A DNA stretch of 64,000 nt. Source: Ruminococcus flavefaciens. GTDB taxonomy: Bacteria > Bacillota > Clostridia > Oscillospirales > Ruminococcaceae. The stretch is from NCBI RefSeq assembly GCF_900108555.1, contig NZ_FNWV01000003.1, positions 186,334 through 250,333 on the forward strand, in the 5' to 3' direction. The position numbers were made by a program, and so were the translations under genes. The notes under the pieces were generated by a model that worked only from the letters and a program-made list of their open reading frames with translations, was not told the origin of the DNA and did not search any database. Below, piece by piece: positions 42,320 to 50,403 of this stretch. Numbering within the stretch: the first letter of the stretch is position 1; the number at the start of each line of letters is the position of its first letter.

Positions 42320-43045
42320 TTAACCTTGCCTTATATAGTTTTTTATGAAACGGCTGAATTCATTGTGGAATTCCTTTAGCTTTTTCTGTGCTATAGGAAC
42401 TTCTATGCCGTTGGTGGTATAAAGTGTATAGTTGTTGAGCTTATCAATATGCTCCATATTCACTATAAAGCTTTTGTGTGGCGACACAAAGCTTTCTGAG
42501 TTGATTATGCTGAAAACGTCTGAAAGGCTGCCCTTTATCTGATATTGTTCGGATTTTGTATATACGGTTATCCTGCGGTTGCCTGTATACTCGAATACGT
42601 ATATATTCTTCAGATTGAGCAGCAGAGGACCGTCCTCGCCCTTCAGCTGTATGACGGTATCCTTATCCGCATTTTCCGAGAGATACTTTGTAAGCTCTTC
42701 GAGAACGTTGAAGATACGGCTTTTTTCAAAGGGCTTTACAACGAAGTCGAATGGGTGTACGGCATAGCTTTGGAGAGCCAGTTCAGAGTGATTGGTGACA
42801 TAGACTATCCTTGCGCGTCTGTCGATCTGTCTGTACAGCTTGGCTGTTTTCAGACCGTCCATGCCGCCCATTTCGATATCAAGGAATAACAGATCAAAAT
42901 CGAGCTTGCTGTCGAGCAGCTTTTCGCCGCTCTGGAAGCTGTGGACATCGAATTCTATGGCGTGAGATTTGCTGTAGCTTGAAATGGCATTTTTCAAAGC
43001 CTGGATCATATCATTGTCATCGTCACAGATACCAATGTTTATCAT
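42320..43045 (-). CDS. agrA: AgrA-like LytTR response regulator
   Basis: A 241-residue regulator. The receiver domain has acidic DDD at 8-10, phospho-acceptor Asp56 in LLFLDIEMGGMDG, the TN switch (VYVTNHSELA) and Lys in VVKPFEK. The C-terminal LytTR DNA-binding domain (about 140-236) shows IYVFEYTGNRRITVYT and FVSPHKSFIVNMEHI. Its start overlaps the agrB stop by four bases (ATGA), indicating translational coupling. Targets would be paired imperfect direct repeats upstream of promoters; none was found with certainty near the operon promoter. Confidence 0.93.
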   Translation of the reverse strand: MINIGICDDDNDMIQALKNAISSYSKSHAIEFDVHSFQSGEKLLDSKLDFDLLFLDIEMGGMDGLKTAKLYRQIDRRARIVYVTNHSELALQSYAVHPFDFVVKPFEKSRIFNVLEELTKYLSENADKDTVIQLKGEDGPLLLNLKNIYVFEYTGNRRITVYTKSEQYQIKGSLSDVFSIINSESFVSPHKSFIVNMEHIDKLNNYTLYTTNGIEVPIAQKKLKEFHNEFSRFIKNYIRQG

Positions 43046-43626
43046 ATTTTCGCTCCTTTCCTATTACTGATACGGCCTGCGATGAGCAGGACGGCAGTAA
43101 TGAATATCGCTGATGATACCGAGAGCAAAGGCGTATACAGCCTGAATACGGCTGTTACCGCAGCGATAGCTATTGCAAAGGCTGTGGCTATCAGCGAACG
43201 GCGTCTGAACACTTTGCGTTCAATGTCATCAAATGGTTTGGTTGGTGTCTCTGTCGGAGCAAAAATAGTGATTATAATTGCTCCTGTGCCTGAAAATAGT
43301 GCCGAGACATAGAGCCTCGAAGTGGAATGAAGCAGCTTTGAAATTACAATAACTGCAATTAGCATTGCAATAGATAGAATAAAGCAGCATATCCTTGAGT
43401 TTGAGTGATATCCTCCACAATTGCTTCGCAATAATATAAAAAACGTCAGAAATATTATTATTGCAATGAAGCTTTTCATTATTGCGGCTATCAACAGTGC
43501 TAATGATGTGATAATAGTTTTCATTATGATAATTTCAAGACCGTACCTAACTATTTCAGTATCATCTTCCTTTACGTAACCACTGTTAATAAGCTTTTTC
43601 ATTATCGCATCGAGTATTTTATCCAT
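43042..43626 (-). CDS. agrB: AgrB-like membrane cysteine protease
   Basis: A 194-residue membrane protein that processes and cyclises AgrD. The catalytic segment is LLRSNCGGYHSNSRICC. Arg67, His74 and Cys81 have the same His-Cys spacing (seven) as the active pair of staphylococcal AgrB. About five to six hydrophobic segments surround it. It is the first gene of the operon, under a TTGACT-N18-TATAAT promoter. An AAGGGA site lies about ten bases before the ATG. Confidence 0.94.
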   Translation of the reverse strand: MDKILDAIMKKLINSGYVKEDDTEIVRYGLEIIIMKTIITSLALLIAAIMKSFIAIIIFLTFFILLRSNCGGYHSNSRICCFILSIAMLIAVIVISKLLHSTSRLYVSALFSGTGAIIITIFAPTETPTKPFDDIERKVFRRRSLIATAFAIAIAAVTAVFRLYTPLLSVSSAIFITAVLLIAGRISNRKGAKI

Positions 43627-43718
43627 TCTTAATATCCCTTATACTCCTTTACATTATGATGCTTGCGTATCTTGTTGCGATAAAATTACTAAATTATGTT
43701 CTTTCTGTTATCAGATTA

Positions 43719-43748
43719 ATTATATATCAAAATGCAATAAAAAGTCAA
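43719..43748 (-). promoter_or_regulatory. Promoter of the agr operon
   Basis: Minus strand TTGACT (43748-43743), 18-base spacer, TATAAT (43724-43719), about 90 bases before agrB. Confidence 0.72.
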
Positions 43749-43841
43749 GATGCTTGCGGAGGAAAAATGTCGATATTAAGAAAAAGCGAAAGTGTGGTGT
43801 ATATAGCCCGTCAGATATCTTCTGTTTATGCATTGTCTGAA

Positions 43842-43883
43842 AAATGAAAAAATCAAGCATCTCCGAGCTTTTACACGGAGATG
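43842..43883 (-). terminator. Terminator of the sugar-binding protein gene
   Basis: GCATCTCCG (43857-43865) pairs with CGGAGATGC (43875-43883); on the minus strand it is followed by TTGATTTTTTC. Confidence 0.88.
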
Positions 43884-43912
43884 CCTGATATTGTTTGCTG
43901 ATCTATGCGGCT

Positions 43913-45058
43913 TTATTTTACAGCTTCGAGGTATTTATTGCTGCTGTCCCATTTATACATACCTGTATTTACAAGAAGCTGGAGATTATCTGCTGTGATA
44001 ACATACGGAGCGAGTACGTATGCCTGAACATACTTGACGCCGTTGTTGTAAGACTCGGAATCATACTTTACATCTACAGAGAGCTGTTTTGCAAATGCTG
44101 CGGCAGGGATATCGCCGTTGAGCAGTGTCTTGCAGACCTCGAAAGCAACGCTTGCTTCATCTCTTACGTTCTTGTATACAGTCATTGCCTGTTTTCCGTC
44201 AACAATATTTTTAAGGTTGGGGATATCGCCGTCCTGACCTGTTATAACAGGGATATTTGTGCCGCTGTAATCTGATTCGATAGCCTGAACTACACCGTTT
44301 GCTGTTGAGTCATTAGCGCAGAGAACAGCATCGAGAGTTGTGCCGTCTGAATAATTCTTTTTGAGATTGTCTAACATATCCTTCTTGGCATTTTCTGTTG
44401 ACCAGGCGAGCGTTGCGACTCTTTCAAAAGTTTTCTTGCCCGAAGGGACAACAAGAGTTCCGTCATTGATATAGTCTTCAAGCTCTTTGTAAGCGCCTTC
44501 AAAGAAATAACGTGCATTACTGTCGGCTGCGTCACCTGCTACCAGTTCGATATTGAACGGACCTGCACCACTGCCTACTTTGAGTGCGTCCTTGATGAAA
44601 TCAGCCTGAAGCTTACCAACCTCATAGTTATCGAATGTTATGTAATAGGTGATAGCACTTGAACCTTCGATAAGACGGTCATAAGCGATAACAGGGATAT
44701 CCTTTTCCTGAGCTGACTCAAGAGTCTTTGCGAGTCTTGTTCCGTCAACAGCTGCAACAAGAAGAAGATCAACGCCGTCATCTATCATGCCGATAATGTC
44801 GTTATTCTGCTTTGTAGCATCATTGTTTGAGAATTTGAGCTCTACCTTATAGCCTGCTGATTCAAACTTTTCTTTAAGGTATTGACCATCGCTGTTCCAG
44901 CGTTCAAGTTCCTGAGCAGGCATAGCGATACCTATTGTTTTACCTGCGCTGTTATTGGAACTTTGGGGTGTGTCCTTTTTTTCTCCTTTTGTATTTCCGC
45001 ATGAAACGAGAGTACCTAACATTGCGGCAGAGAGCATAGTTGCTAATGCTTTTTTCAT
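43913..45058 (-). CDS. Sugar ABC transporter substrate-binding lipoprotein (ChvE/XylF-like), orphan
   Basis: A 381-residue lipoprotein with lipobox LVSC and a Ser/Asn/Lys linker. A type I periplasmic-binding fold follows (about 40-375): IGIAMPAQELERWNSDGQYL, LLLVAAVDGTRLAKTLESA, IPVIAYDRLIEGS, ITYYITFDNYEVGKLQAD and VLCANDSTANGVVQAI, the pattern of xylose/multiple-sugar binding proteins. No permease or ATPase gene is adjacent, so it either serves transporters elsewhere or is a sensor. AGGGGG precedes the ATG. Monocistronic. Confidence 0.92.
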   Translation of the reverse strand: MKKALATMLSAAMLGTLVSCGNTKGEKKDTPQSSNNSAGKTIGIAMPAQELERWNSDGQYLKEKFESAGYKVELKFSNNDATKQNNDIIGMIDDGVDLLLVAAVDGTRLAKTLESAQEKDIPVIAYDRLIEGSSAITYYITFDNYEVGKLQADFIKDALKVGSGAGPFNIELVAGDAADSNARYFFEGAYKELEDYINDGTLVVPSGKKTFERVATLAWSTENAKKDMLDNLKKNYSDGTTLDAVLCANDSTANGVVQAIESDYSGTNIPVITGQDGDIPNLKNIVDGKQAMTVYKNVRDEASVAFEVCKTLLNGDIPAAAFAKQLSVDVKYDSESYNNGVKYVQAYVLAPYVITADNLQLLVNTGMYKWDSSNKYLEAVK

Positions 45059-45094
45059 AATATTACCCCCTTGGTATTTTAATATCCTTTTTAT

Positions 45095-45164
45095 GCTTCT
45101 TTAATATAAGAAGCCTTTCATATCTTTGTTCTTTTATTGTACTCAAATTATCCACCAATGTCAA
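45095..45164 (-). promoter_or_regulatory. Promoter and leader palindrome of the sugar-binding gene
   Basis: Minus strand TTGACA (45164-45159), 17-base spacer, TACAAT (45141-45136). In the transcribed leader GCTTCTT-TAATAT-AAGAAGC (45095-45114) is a perfect inverted repeat, a possible operator. Confidence 0.78.
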
Positions 45165-45289
45165 TATCTTTGCAGATTATTTGTCGGAATATATAATATA
45201 AATTTGCAAAATATAGCAATTTGTTATACTAACTTTGTTTATTTAAAAATCAACAGTTTATTGATATTTTATGAGTAAAAGAATGTGTG

Positions 45290-45318
45290 TTGATTTCGCT
45301 GTTTTGTTATGTTATAAT
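45290..45318 (+). promoter_or_regulatory. Promoter of the ABC-F gene
   Basis: TTGATT (45290-45295), 17-base spacer, TATAAT (45313-45318). The gap back to 45165 is AT-rich with nothing else recognised. Confidence 0.8.
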
Positions 45319-45329
45319 TTAGTTAATGT

Positions 45330-45356
45330 GCTGCCCTGACCGAAGTTCAGGGCAGC
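45330..45356 (+). promoter_or_regulatory. Hairpin at the 5' end of the ABC-F leader
   Basis: GCTGCCCTGA (45330-45339) pairs perfectly with TCAGGGCAGC (45347-45356), starting within a few bases of the predicted transcription start. No T-run follows, so it is more likely a 5' protective or regulatory stem than a terminator. Confidence 0.55.
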
Positions 45357-45403
45357 GGAGTTCCGTTATAAAAATACTAATGAAAAACTAAGGAGCGAGA
45401 ACT

Positions 45404-47197
45404 GTGATATTATTAACAGCTCAGAACATATCAAAAACATACATGGAAAGAAAAGTCCTCGATGACATCTCATTCTTCCTTAATGAAGGCGATAAAGTTG
45501 GCATTATCGGCATAAACGGTACGGGAAAATCCACTTTGCTGAGGATACTTGCAGGTGCGGAGGAAGCTGACAGCGGTGAAGTTATCAGGACAAACGGCAT
45601 AAGACTTTCATATCTTCCGCAGATACCGCAGTTCGATGACCACGGGAGCATATTGCAGCAGGTGCTTTCGCATCTTCCCGATGATCTGCGCTCCTCAAAG
45701 GAATACGAAGCAAAGTCGATACTGGACAAGCTGGGGCTTTCGGACTGCGAAAGGGATATAAGCACTCTTTCGGGCGGCGAAAAACGCCGTGCAGGCATTG
45801 CTGCCGCACTTATACAGCCCAGCGATGTGCTGCTCCTTGACGAGCCTACCAACCACATAGACAACGAGACAGCACAGATGCTCGAAGATCTGCTGATGAA
45901 ATACCGCGGTGCTATCGTAATGGTAACGCATGACAGATACTTCCTTAACAAGATATGCCGCAGTATAGCTGAAATAGACCGCGGAAAGCTCTATACCTGC
46001 AACGGCAACTACAGTGAGTATCTTCTTGTAAAGGCACAGCGCGAAGCCGATGCGGAGGCTGCCGAGCGCAAGAACAAGTCCCTGTACAGGCGCGAGCTTG
46101 AATGGATAAGCCGCGGTGCAAGGGCAAGAGGTACAAAGTCAAAGGACCGTATCGAACGCTTTGAGGCTCTGAAAAACAGGGAGATACCCGTTGAGGCGGA
46201 AAAGCTGAAATTGCAGTCCGTGTCCTCGCGACTGGGCAAAAAGACTATCGAAATAGAGAATATCAGCAAATCCATAGACGGCAAGCCCCTTATCACGGAC
46301 TTTTCCTATATCATCTCCCGTGACGCAAGAATAGGCATAGTCGGTCACAACGGAGCAGGAAAGAGTACATTTCTGAAAATGCTCATCGGTGAGACAGTTC
46401 CCGACAAGGGAAGCATAGTCATCGGAGATACCGTAAATATCGGCTATTTCTCACAGGAATGTGAGCCTATGGACGAGAATATGCGTGTTATCGAATACAT
46501 ACGTGAGACTGCCGACAGAGTGCAGACTCCCGACGGTACTGTTACCGCAGCGCAGATGCTGGAACGCTTCCTCTTTACGCCAGAGCTTCAATGGAACAGG
46601 ATAGAAAAGCTCTCGGGCGGCGAGAGAAAAAGGCTGTATCTGCTGAAAATACTTATGACTGCGCCGAATATACTGCTCCTCGACGAGCCTACCAACGACC
46701 TTGACATAACTACCCTCACCATACTCGAGGATTACCTTGAAAGCTTCAGCGGTGCTGTTATAGCGGTATCCCATGACAGGTACTTCCTCGACAAAATGGC
46801 AAGCGAGATACTTGAATTCAAGGACGGTCAGTGTACGCGGTATAACGGCAATTACAGCGATTACGCCGAAAAGGCTCTGCAAAACGATACAGTCGCCGAG
46901 TCAAAGCCTAAGAAAAAGGGCGAGAAGAAAGAGCGTACCTTTATCGGCAAGACAAAGCTCCGCTTTTCATTCAAGGAGCAGCGTGAGTACGAGACTATCG
47001 ACGACGATATAGCAAAGCTGGAACAGGCTATTGCAGATGCGGAAAAGGAGATAGCCAAAAATTCCTCGGATTATGTCCGATTGCAGGAGCTTTCGGACGA
47101 AAAGGACAGGCTCGAAGCAGAGCTTTCCGAGAAAATGGACCGCTGGGTGTACCTTAACGACCTTGCAGAAAGAATAGAAAAAGGGGAAATGGTATAA
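45404..47197 (+). CDS. ABC-F family ATPase (Uup-like)
   Basis: A 597-residue soluble protein with two ABC domains and no membrane part. First cassette: Walker A GINGTGKST, signature LSGGEKRR, Walker B LLLDEPTNHID. The linker holds RGARARGTKSKDR, typical of Uup-type ABC-F proteins. Second cassette: GHNGAGKST, LSGGERKR, LLLDEPTNDLD. A C-terminal basic segment and coiled coil (about 505-597) matches the Uup tail. Members act at the ribosome. The GTG start has AAGGAG eight bases upstream. Confidence 0.94.
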   Translation: MILLTAQNISKTYMERKVLDDISFFLNEGDKVGIIGINGTGKSTLLRILAGAEEADSGEVIRTNGIRLSYLPQIPQFDDHGSILQQVLSHLPDDLRSSKEYEAKSILDKLGLSDCERDISTLSGGEKRRAGIAAALIQPSDVLLLDEPTNHIDNETAQMLEDLLMKYRGAIVMVTHDRYFLNKICRSIAEIDRGKLYTCNGNYSEYLLVKAQREADAEAAERKNKSLYRRELEWISRGARARGTKSKDRIERFEALKNREIPVEAEKLKLQSVSSRLGKKTIEIENISKSIDGKPLITDFSYIISRDARIGIVGHNGAGKSTFLKMLIGETVPDKGSIVIGDTVNIGYFSQECEPMDENMRVIEYIRETADRVQTPDGTVTAAQMLERFLFTPELQWNRIEKLSGGERKRLYLLKILMTAPNILLLDEPTNDLDITTLTILEDYLESFSGAVIAVSHDRYFLDKMASEILEFKDGQCTRYNGNYSDYAEKALQNDTVAESKPKKKGEKKERTFIGKTKLRFSFKEQREYETIDDDIAKLEQAIADAEKEIAKNSSDYVRLQELSDEKDRLEAELSEKMDRWVYLNDLAERIEKGEMV

Positions 47198-47298
47198 GCG
47201 AAGTTCATGTATTTCTGAAAATTTATAAAAAAGGGTGAGATTTTTTCCGCTTTCAGACGACTAATATATAGAAACAATATTCAGGGGGTGAAGTTTTT

Positions 47299-49365
47299 AT
47301 GTATTTCAAGACTATAACGAGAGCTTTCGCATCTGTTATCACAGCCGCAGTTTGTCTCGGTACGGGAGCTATGTCCGCTTTTGCAGCGGGAGACCTGTCC
47401 TTTTCCCGTGATCTTGATGCAATAGGTATAAACGAAGGTGTAACAGCTGCTGACGAAGAGGAAAAGGAGTTTAAATTTAAGGATATACCTGTAAGCTCAT
47501 TTGCTTTTTCAAATTTTGCTGCACAGACCGATTCCGAACTCGAACGTGTAAACTGGTCGTTCAGTCAGTGGGAGGACTGTCATTATATATTCCTGCCTGC
47601 AACTGCTGACAGGAAAAAGCTGCATATAGACTATGTTTGCGATGAGGGTGAAGTTTTTCTTGACGGCGAGAAAATAGTGTCGGGAGAAGATACGGATATA
47701 CTTTCCAAAAAAGATGAATTCAAGGTAACAACGGCAAAGGACACAGACTGCGGAATACTTAAAATATTGCAGTCAGACCACGGAAGCATATTCATACAGA
47801 GTGAAGGAAACAGCTTCAATGACCTTTACAACAACCGCTGGCTCAGCCTCACGGCGCACAGCCTTATGCTGGACGCAGAGGGAAATGTGGTATATGACGG
47901 CGAAATAGAAAAAGTGTCCGCTCACGGCAATTCCTCATGGGATTACAGCAAGAAAAAGCCCTACAATATAAAGCTCCCCGAGAAAGCCGACCTTTTCGGA
48001 ATGGGCAAGGCTAAGAAATGGGTGCTTCTTTCCAATTATCTTGACCACTCCATGCTGCGCAACAAGCTCACCGAGGAGATGTGCAAAGCTGTGGGCATGG
48101 AATACACTATGGATTCCGTATTCGTTGACCTGTATACGGATAATCAGTATGCAGGAACATATCAGCTGTGCGAAAAGGTGCAGATACAGAAAAAGCGCGT
48201 GAATATCACCGATCTTGAAGAAGAAACGGAAAAACTCAACGAGAAAAAGCTGAAAGAGTATCCGCGTATGACAGTGGGTGCGGCAGATACTCTCGAATAC
48301 ATGGAAAACAGCTATAAATACTACGATATCCCCAATGTGCCCGAGGATATCACAGGCGGCTATCTTTTGCAGCTCATTCAGTGGAACAGATACGGCGGCA
48401 AGGCGGACAGCGGCTTCGTTACCTCACGGGGACAGGCTGTGTCCGTGGAAGGCCCTGAGTACGCTTCAAAGGCACAGGTGGAGTATATCCGCGGCTTCGT
48501 TCAGGACATGGAGGACGCTATATACTCCGATATGGGCTACAACAGCAAGGGTAAGCACTACACCGATTATGTGGACCTTGACTCACTTGTAAGGGCTTAT
48601 CTTGTGCAGGAGATATCCGAGAATATCGACGCTACTTACAACAGCTTCTACTTCTGGAAGGACTCCGACCTTAAAGGTGACGGAAAGCTCCATTTTTCGC
48701 CTGCATGGGATTTCGACCTGAGCTATGGCAATTTCATCACATCGAGAACTAATTCCGACGGAAATACAGGCTGGTCCTCGTCATTCAATAACCTCTTTGC
48801 CGCTTACTTCCCTATACACGGCTCTCCGCTTACAACTCCCGACAGCGGCAGGCCTGCCGAGGGCATGAGCTGGTTGGGCAGGCTCTTCAAAAACAAAGAT
48901 TTCCATTACAGAGTTGCAGATATATATTTCAAGGACTTCGAGCCGTTCCTGAAAAAGCTTACGGGCGGCAACTCCCCCTACCTTACGGAAATGGCTGAGG
49001 AGCTGAGCAAGTCCGCGGAAATGAACAATATGCTCTGGCATACCTACGGCGGCAGGCAATACCTGATATTCGGAACATCAAGCGGCGCGACTTACCTTGA
49101 GTCGGCGGATATGGTGCGCCAATTCATAGAAAAGCGTACAAACTGGCTAAGCTCGCTGTGGAAGAACGACAGGTCTAAAATGGGCGATGTGAACTATGAC
49201 GGCGAGGTAAACGTTGCAGACCTTCTGACGCTGCAAAAGTGGCTGCACGGCAGCGGAAAAACGGTCTATCTCGAAAATGCCGATGAAAACGGCGACGGAG
49301 TCGTAGACGTGTTCGATATGTGTCGGTTAAGGGCGGAAATACTGGGATCACAGGAGAAAAAATGA
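47299..49365 (+). CDS. Secreted CotH-kinase-family protein with C-terminal dockerin
   Basis: A 688-residue protein. A signal peptide ends MSAFA (about residue 29). An N-terminal beta-rich part precedes the CotH domain (about 185-580). Marks include SSWDYSKKKPYNIKL, LLSNYLDHSMLRNKL, YQLCEKVQI, SENIDATYNSFYFW and PAWDFDLSYG, whose Asp should bind metal in this kinase-like fold. A type I-like dockerin closes it (about 627-688): GDVNYDGEVNVADLLTLQKWL then ADENGDGVVDVFDMCRLRAEI (two calcium loops). The protein is predicted to dock on a cohesin scaffold. CotH proteins with dockerins are known from Ruminococcus cellulosomes. Confidence 0.93.
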   Translation: MYFKTITRAFASVITAAVCLGTGAMSAFAAGDLSFSRDLDAIGINEGVTAADEEEKEFKFKDIPVSSFAFSNFAAQTDSELERVNWSFSQWEDCHYIFLPATADRKKLHIDYVCDEGEVFLDGEKIVSGEDTDILSKKDEFKVTTAKDTDCGILKILQSDHGSIFIQSEGNSFNDLYNNRWLSLTAHSLMLDAEGNVVYDGEIEKVSAHGNSSWDYSKKKPYNIKLPEKADLFGMGKAKKWVLLSNYLDHSMLRNKLTEEMCKAVGMEYTMDSVFVDLYTDNQYAGTYQLCEKVQIQKKRVNITDLEEETEKLNEKKLKEYPRMTVGAADTLEYMENSYKYYDIPNVPEDITGGYLLQLIQWNRYGGKADSGFVTSRGQAVSVEGPEYASKAQVEYIRGFVQDMEDAIYSDMGYNSKGKHYTDYVDLDSLVRAYLVQEISENIDATYNSFYFWKDSDLKGDGKLHFSPAWDFDLSYGNFITSRTNSDGNTGWSSSFNNLFAAYFPIHGSPLTTPDSGRPAEGMSWLGRLFKNKDFHYRVADIYFKDFEPFLKKLTGGNSPYLTEMAEELSKSAEMNNMLWHTYGGRQYLIFGTSSGATYLESADMVRQFIEKRTNWLSSLWKNDRSKMGDVNYDGEVNVADLLTLQKWLHGSGKTVYLENADENGDGVVDVFDMCRLRAEILGSQEKK

Positions 49366-49376
49366 GGGCTTTCGGC

Positions 49377-49406
49377 TTGACAGAAAGCCTGTGGGCGTGA
49401 TATACT
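49377..49406 (+). promoter_or_regulatory. Promoter of the rhomboid-like gene
   Basis: TTGACA (49377-49382), 18-base spacer, TATACT (49401-49406). Confidence 0.78.
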
Positions 49407-49446
49407 TACTATAATGCTATTTACTACCAAGAAATGAGGAATGTCA

Positions 49447-50100
49447 ATGCTCAATCAGCTTCTCACTAAGATAGAACGGAAATGCGGTAAATTTGCCATT
49501 CAAAACCTGATGCTGTACATTATAATCGGAATGGGTGCCTTTTTTGCAGCAGATGTAATTCTGAGGACTAATCCCGATAATAACGTATACATTTTGGATA
49601 TGATATACTTCGACCGCGAAAGGATACTTTCGGGACAGGTCTGGCGAGTTATCTCTTTCCTTTTCATGCCGCCTGATAAAAATATACTGCTTGTTGTGTT
49701 CTTTCTGTATTTCTACTGGCTCATGGGCGTTAAGCTCGAAGAACGATGGGGCAGCTTCAAATTCAACGTTTATTACTTCATAAGCGTTCTGAGCTGCATC
49801 ATAACAGGCTTTGCAGTAGGCTATGCAACAAATGTATTTCTCAATCTCAGCGTTTTCCTTGCGTTTGCGGTGCTGTTCCCCGATGAGCAGATATATGCAT
49901 TTTTCGTACTTCCTATAAAAATGAAATGGGCAGGTATCGTAGATGCCATTTATCTGGTGTACAAATACGTAAACGGCGGCTATTATGTCCGCTTGTTTAT
50001 CATAGTTTCGCTGATCAATTTCTTCCTTTTCTTCGGCAAGGACTTCGTTCAGCTCATGTACTACACAGGCAGACGATATTATCACAAATTAAAAAAATAA
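49447..50100 (+). CDS. Rhomboid-like membrane protein without visible Ser-His dyad
   Basis: A 217-residue protein with about six hydrophobic segments. The loop-1 region GQVWRVISFLFMPP and LEERWGSFKFNVYYF resemble the rhomboid family (usual form GxxWRLxTxxF). The GxSG active site is not present where expected, which reads TNVFLNLSVFLAFAVLFPD. It is therefore probably a non-proteolytic rhomboid relative. The ATG at 49447 is preferred since GAGGA ends six bases before it; the in-frame ATG at 49441 directly touches that site. Monocistronic, with promoter and terminator. Confidence 0.72.
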   Translation: MLNQLLTKIERKCGKFAIQNLMLYIIIGMGAFFAADVILRTNPDNNVYILDMIYFDRERILSGQVWRVISFLFMPPDKNILLVVFFLYFYWLMGVKLEERWGSFKFNVYYFISVLSCIITGFAVGYATNVFLNLSVFLAFAVLFPDEQIYAFFVLPIKMKWAGIVDAIYLVYKYVNGGYYVRLFIIVSLINFFLFFGKDFVQLMYYTGRRYYHKLKK

Positions 50101-50111
50101 CATAAAGCATC

Positions 50112-50144
50112 AAAGGCTCTCTTGTAAAAACAAGGGAGCTTTTC
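50112..50144 (+). terminator. Terminator after the rhomboid-like gene
   Basis: AAAGGCTCTCTTGT ... ACAAGGGAGCTTTT, stem of about 12 pairs with one mismatch and a terminal T-run. Confidence 0.82.
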
Positions 50145-50287
50145 TTCATAATTTTTACAAAGTTAAATTAGTATATCACCGTTTCTTTTATTTAAGCTGC
50201 ACAAATAAAATGATGACTTTTTTTATTCGCTTTTTGCAAAATAAGCACTCTAATTGTGGATATAACGTAGAATTTCAGCTGTATTCA

Positions 50288-50352
50288 TTGACAGTTCAAG
50301 TGCTCCGTGATAGAATTTAATAAAAAGATAAAGATGCACAATTATAATTGTG
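50288..50352 (+). promoter_or_regulatory. Promoter and palindrome upstream of the GH95 gene
   Basis: TTGACA (50288-50293), 17-base spacer, TAGAAT (50311-50316). CACAATTATAATTGTG (50337-50352), a perfect 16-base palindrome, lies about 15 bases after the expected start of transcription and could be a repressor site. The remaining gap back to 50145 is AT-rich without other features. Confidence 0.75.
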
Positions 50353-50403
50353 TAAAATATAGAAGGAATTGTATAAAAATATGCAAAAAGGAGTTGGGAT
50401 TGA

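Noticed and set aside
43656-43847. 63-residue plus-strand frame between agrB and the sugar-binding gene
   Set aside because: No ribosome-binding site; it overlaps the agr promoter and the terminator region and its composition is not protein-like.
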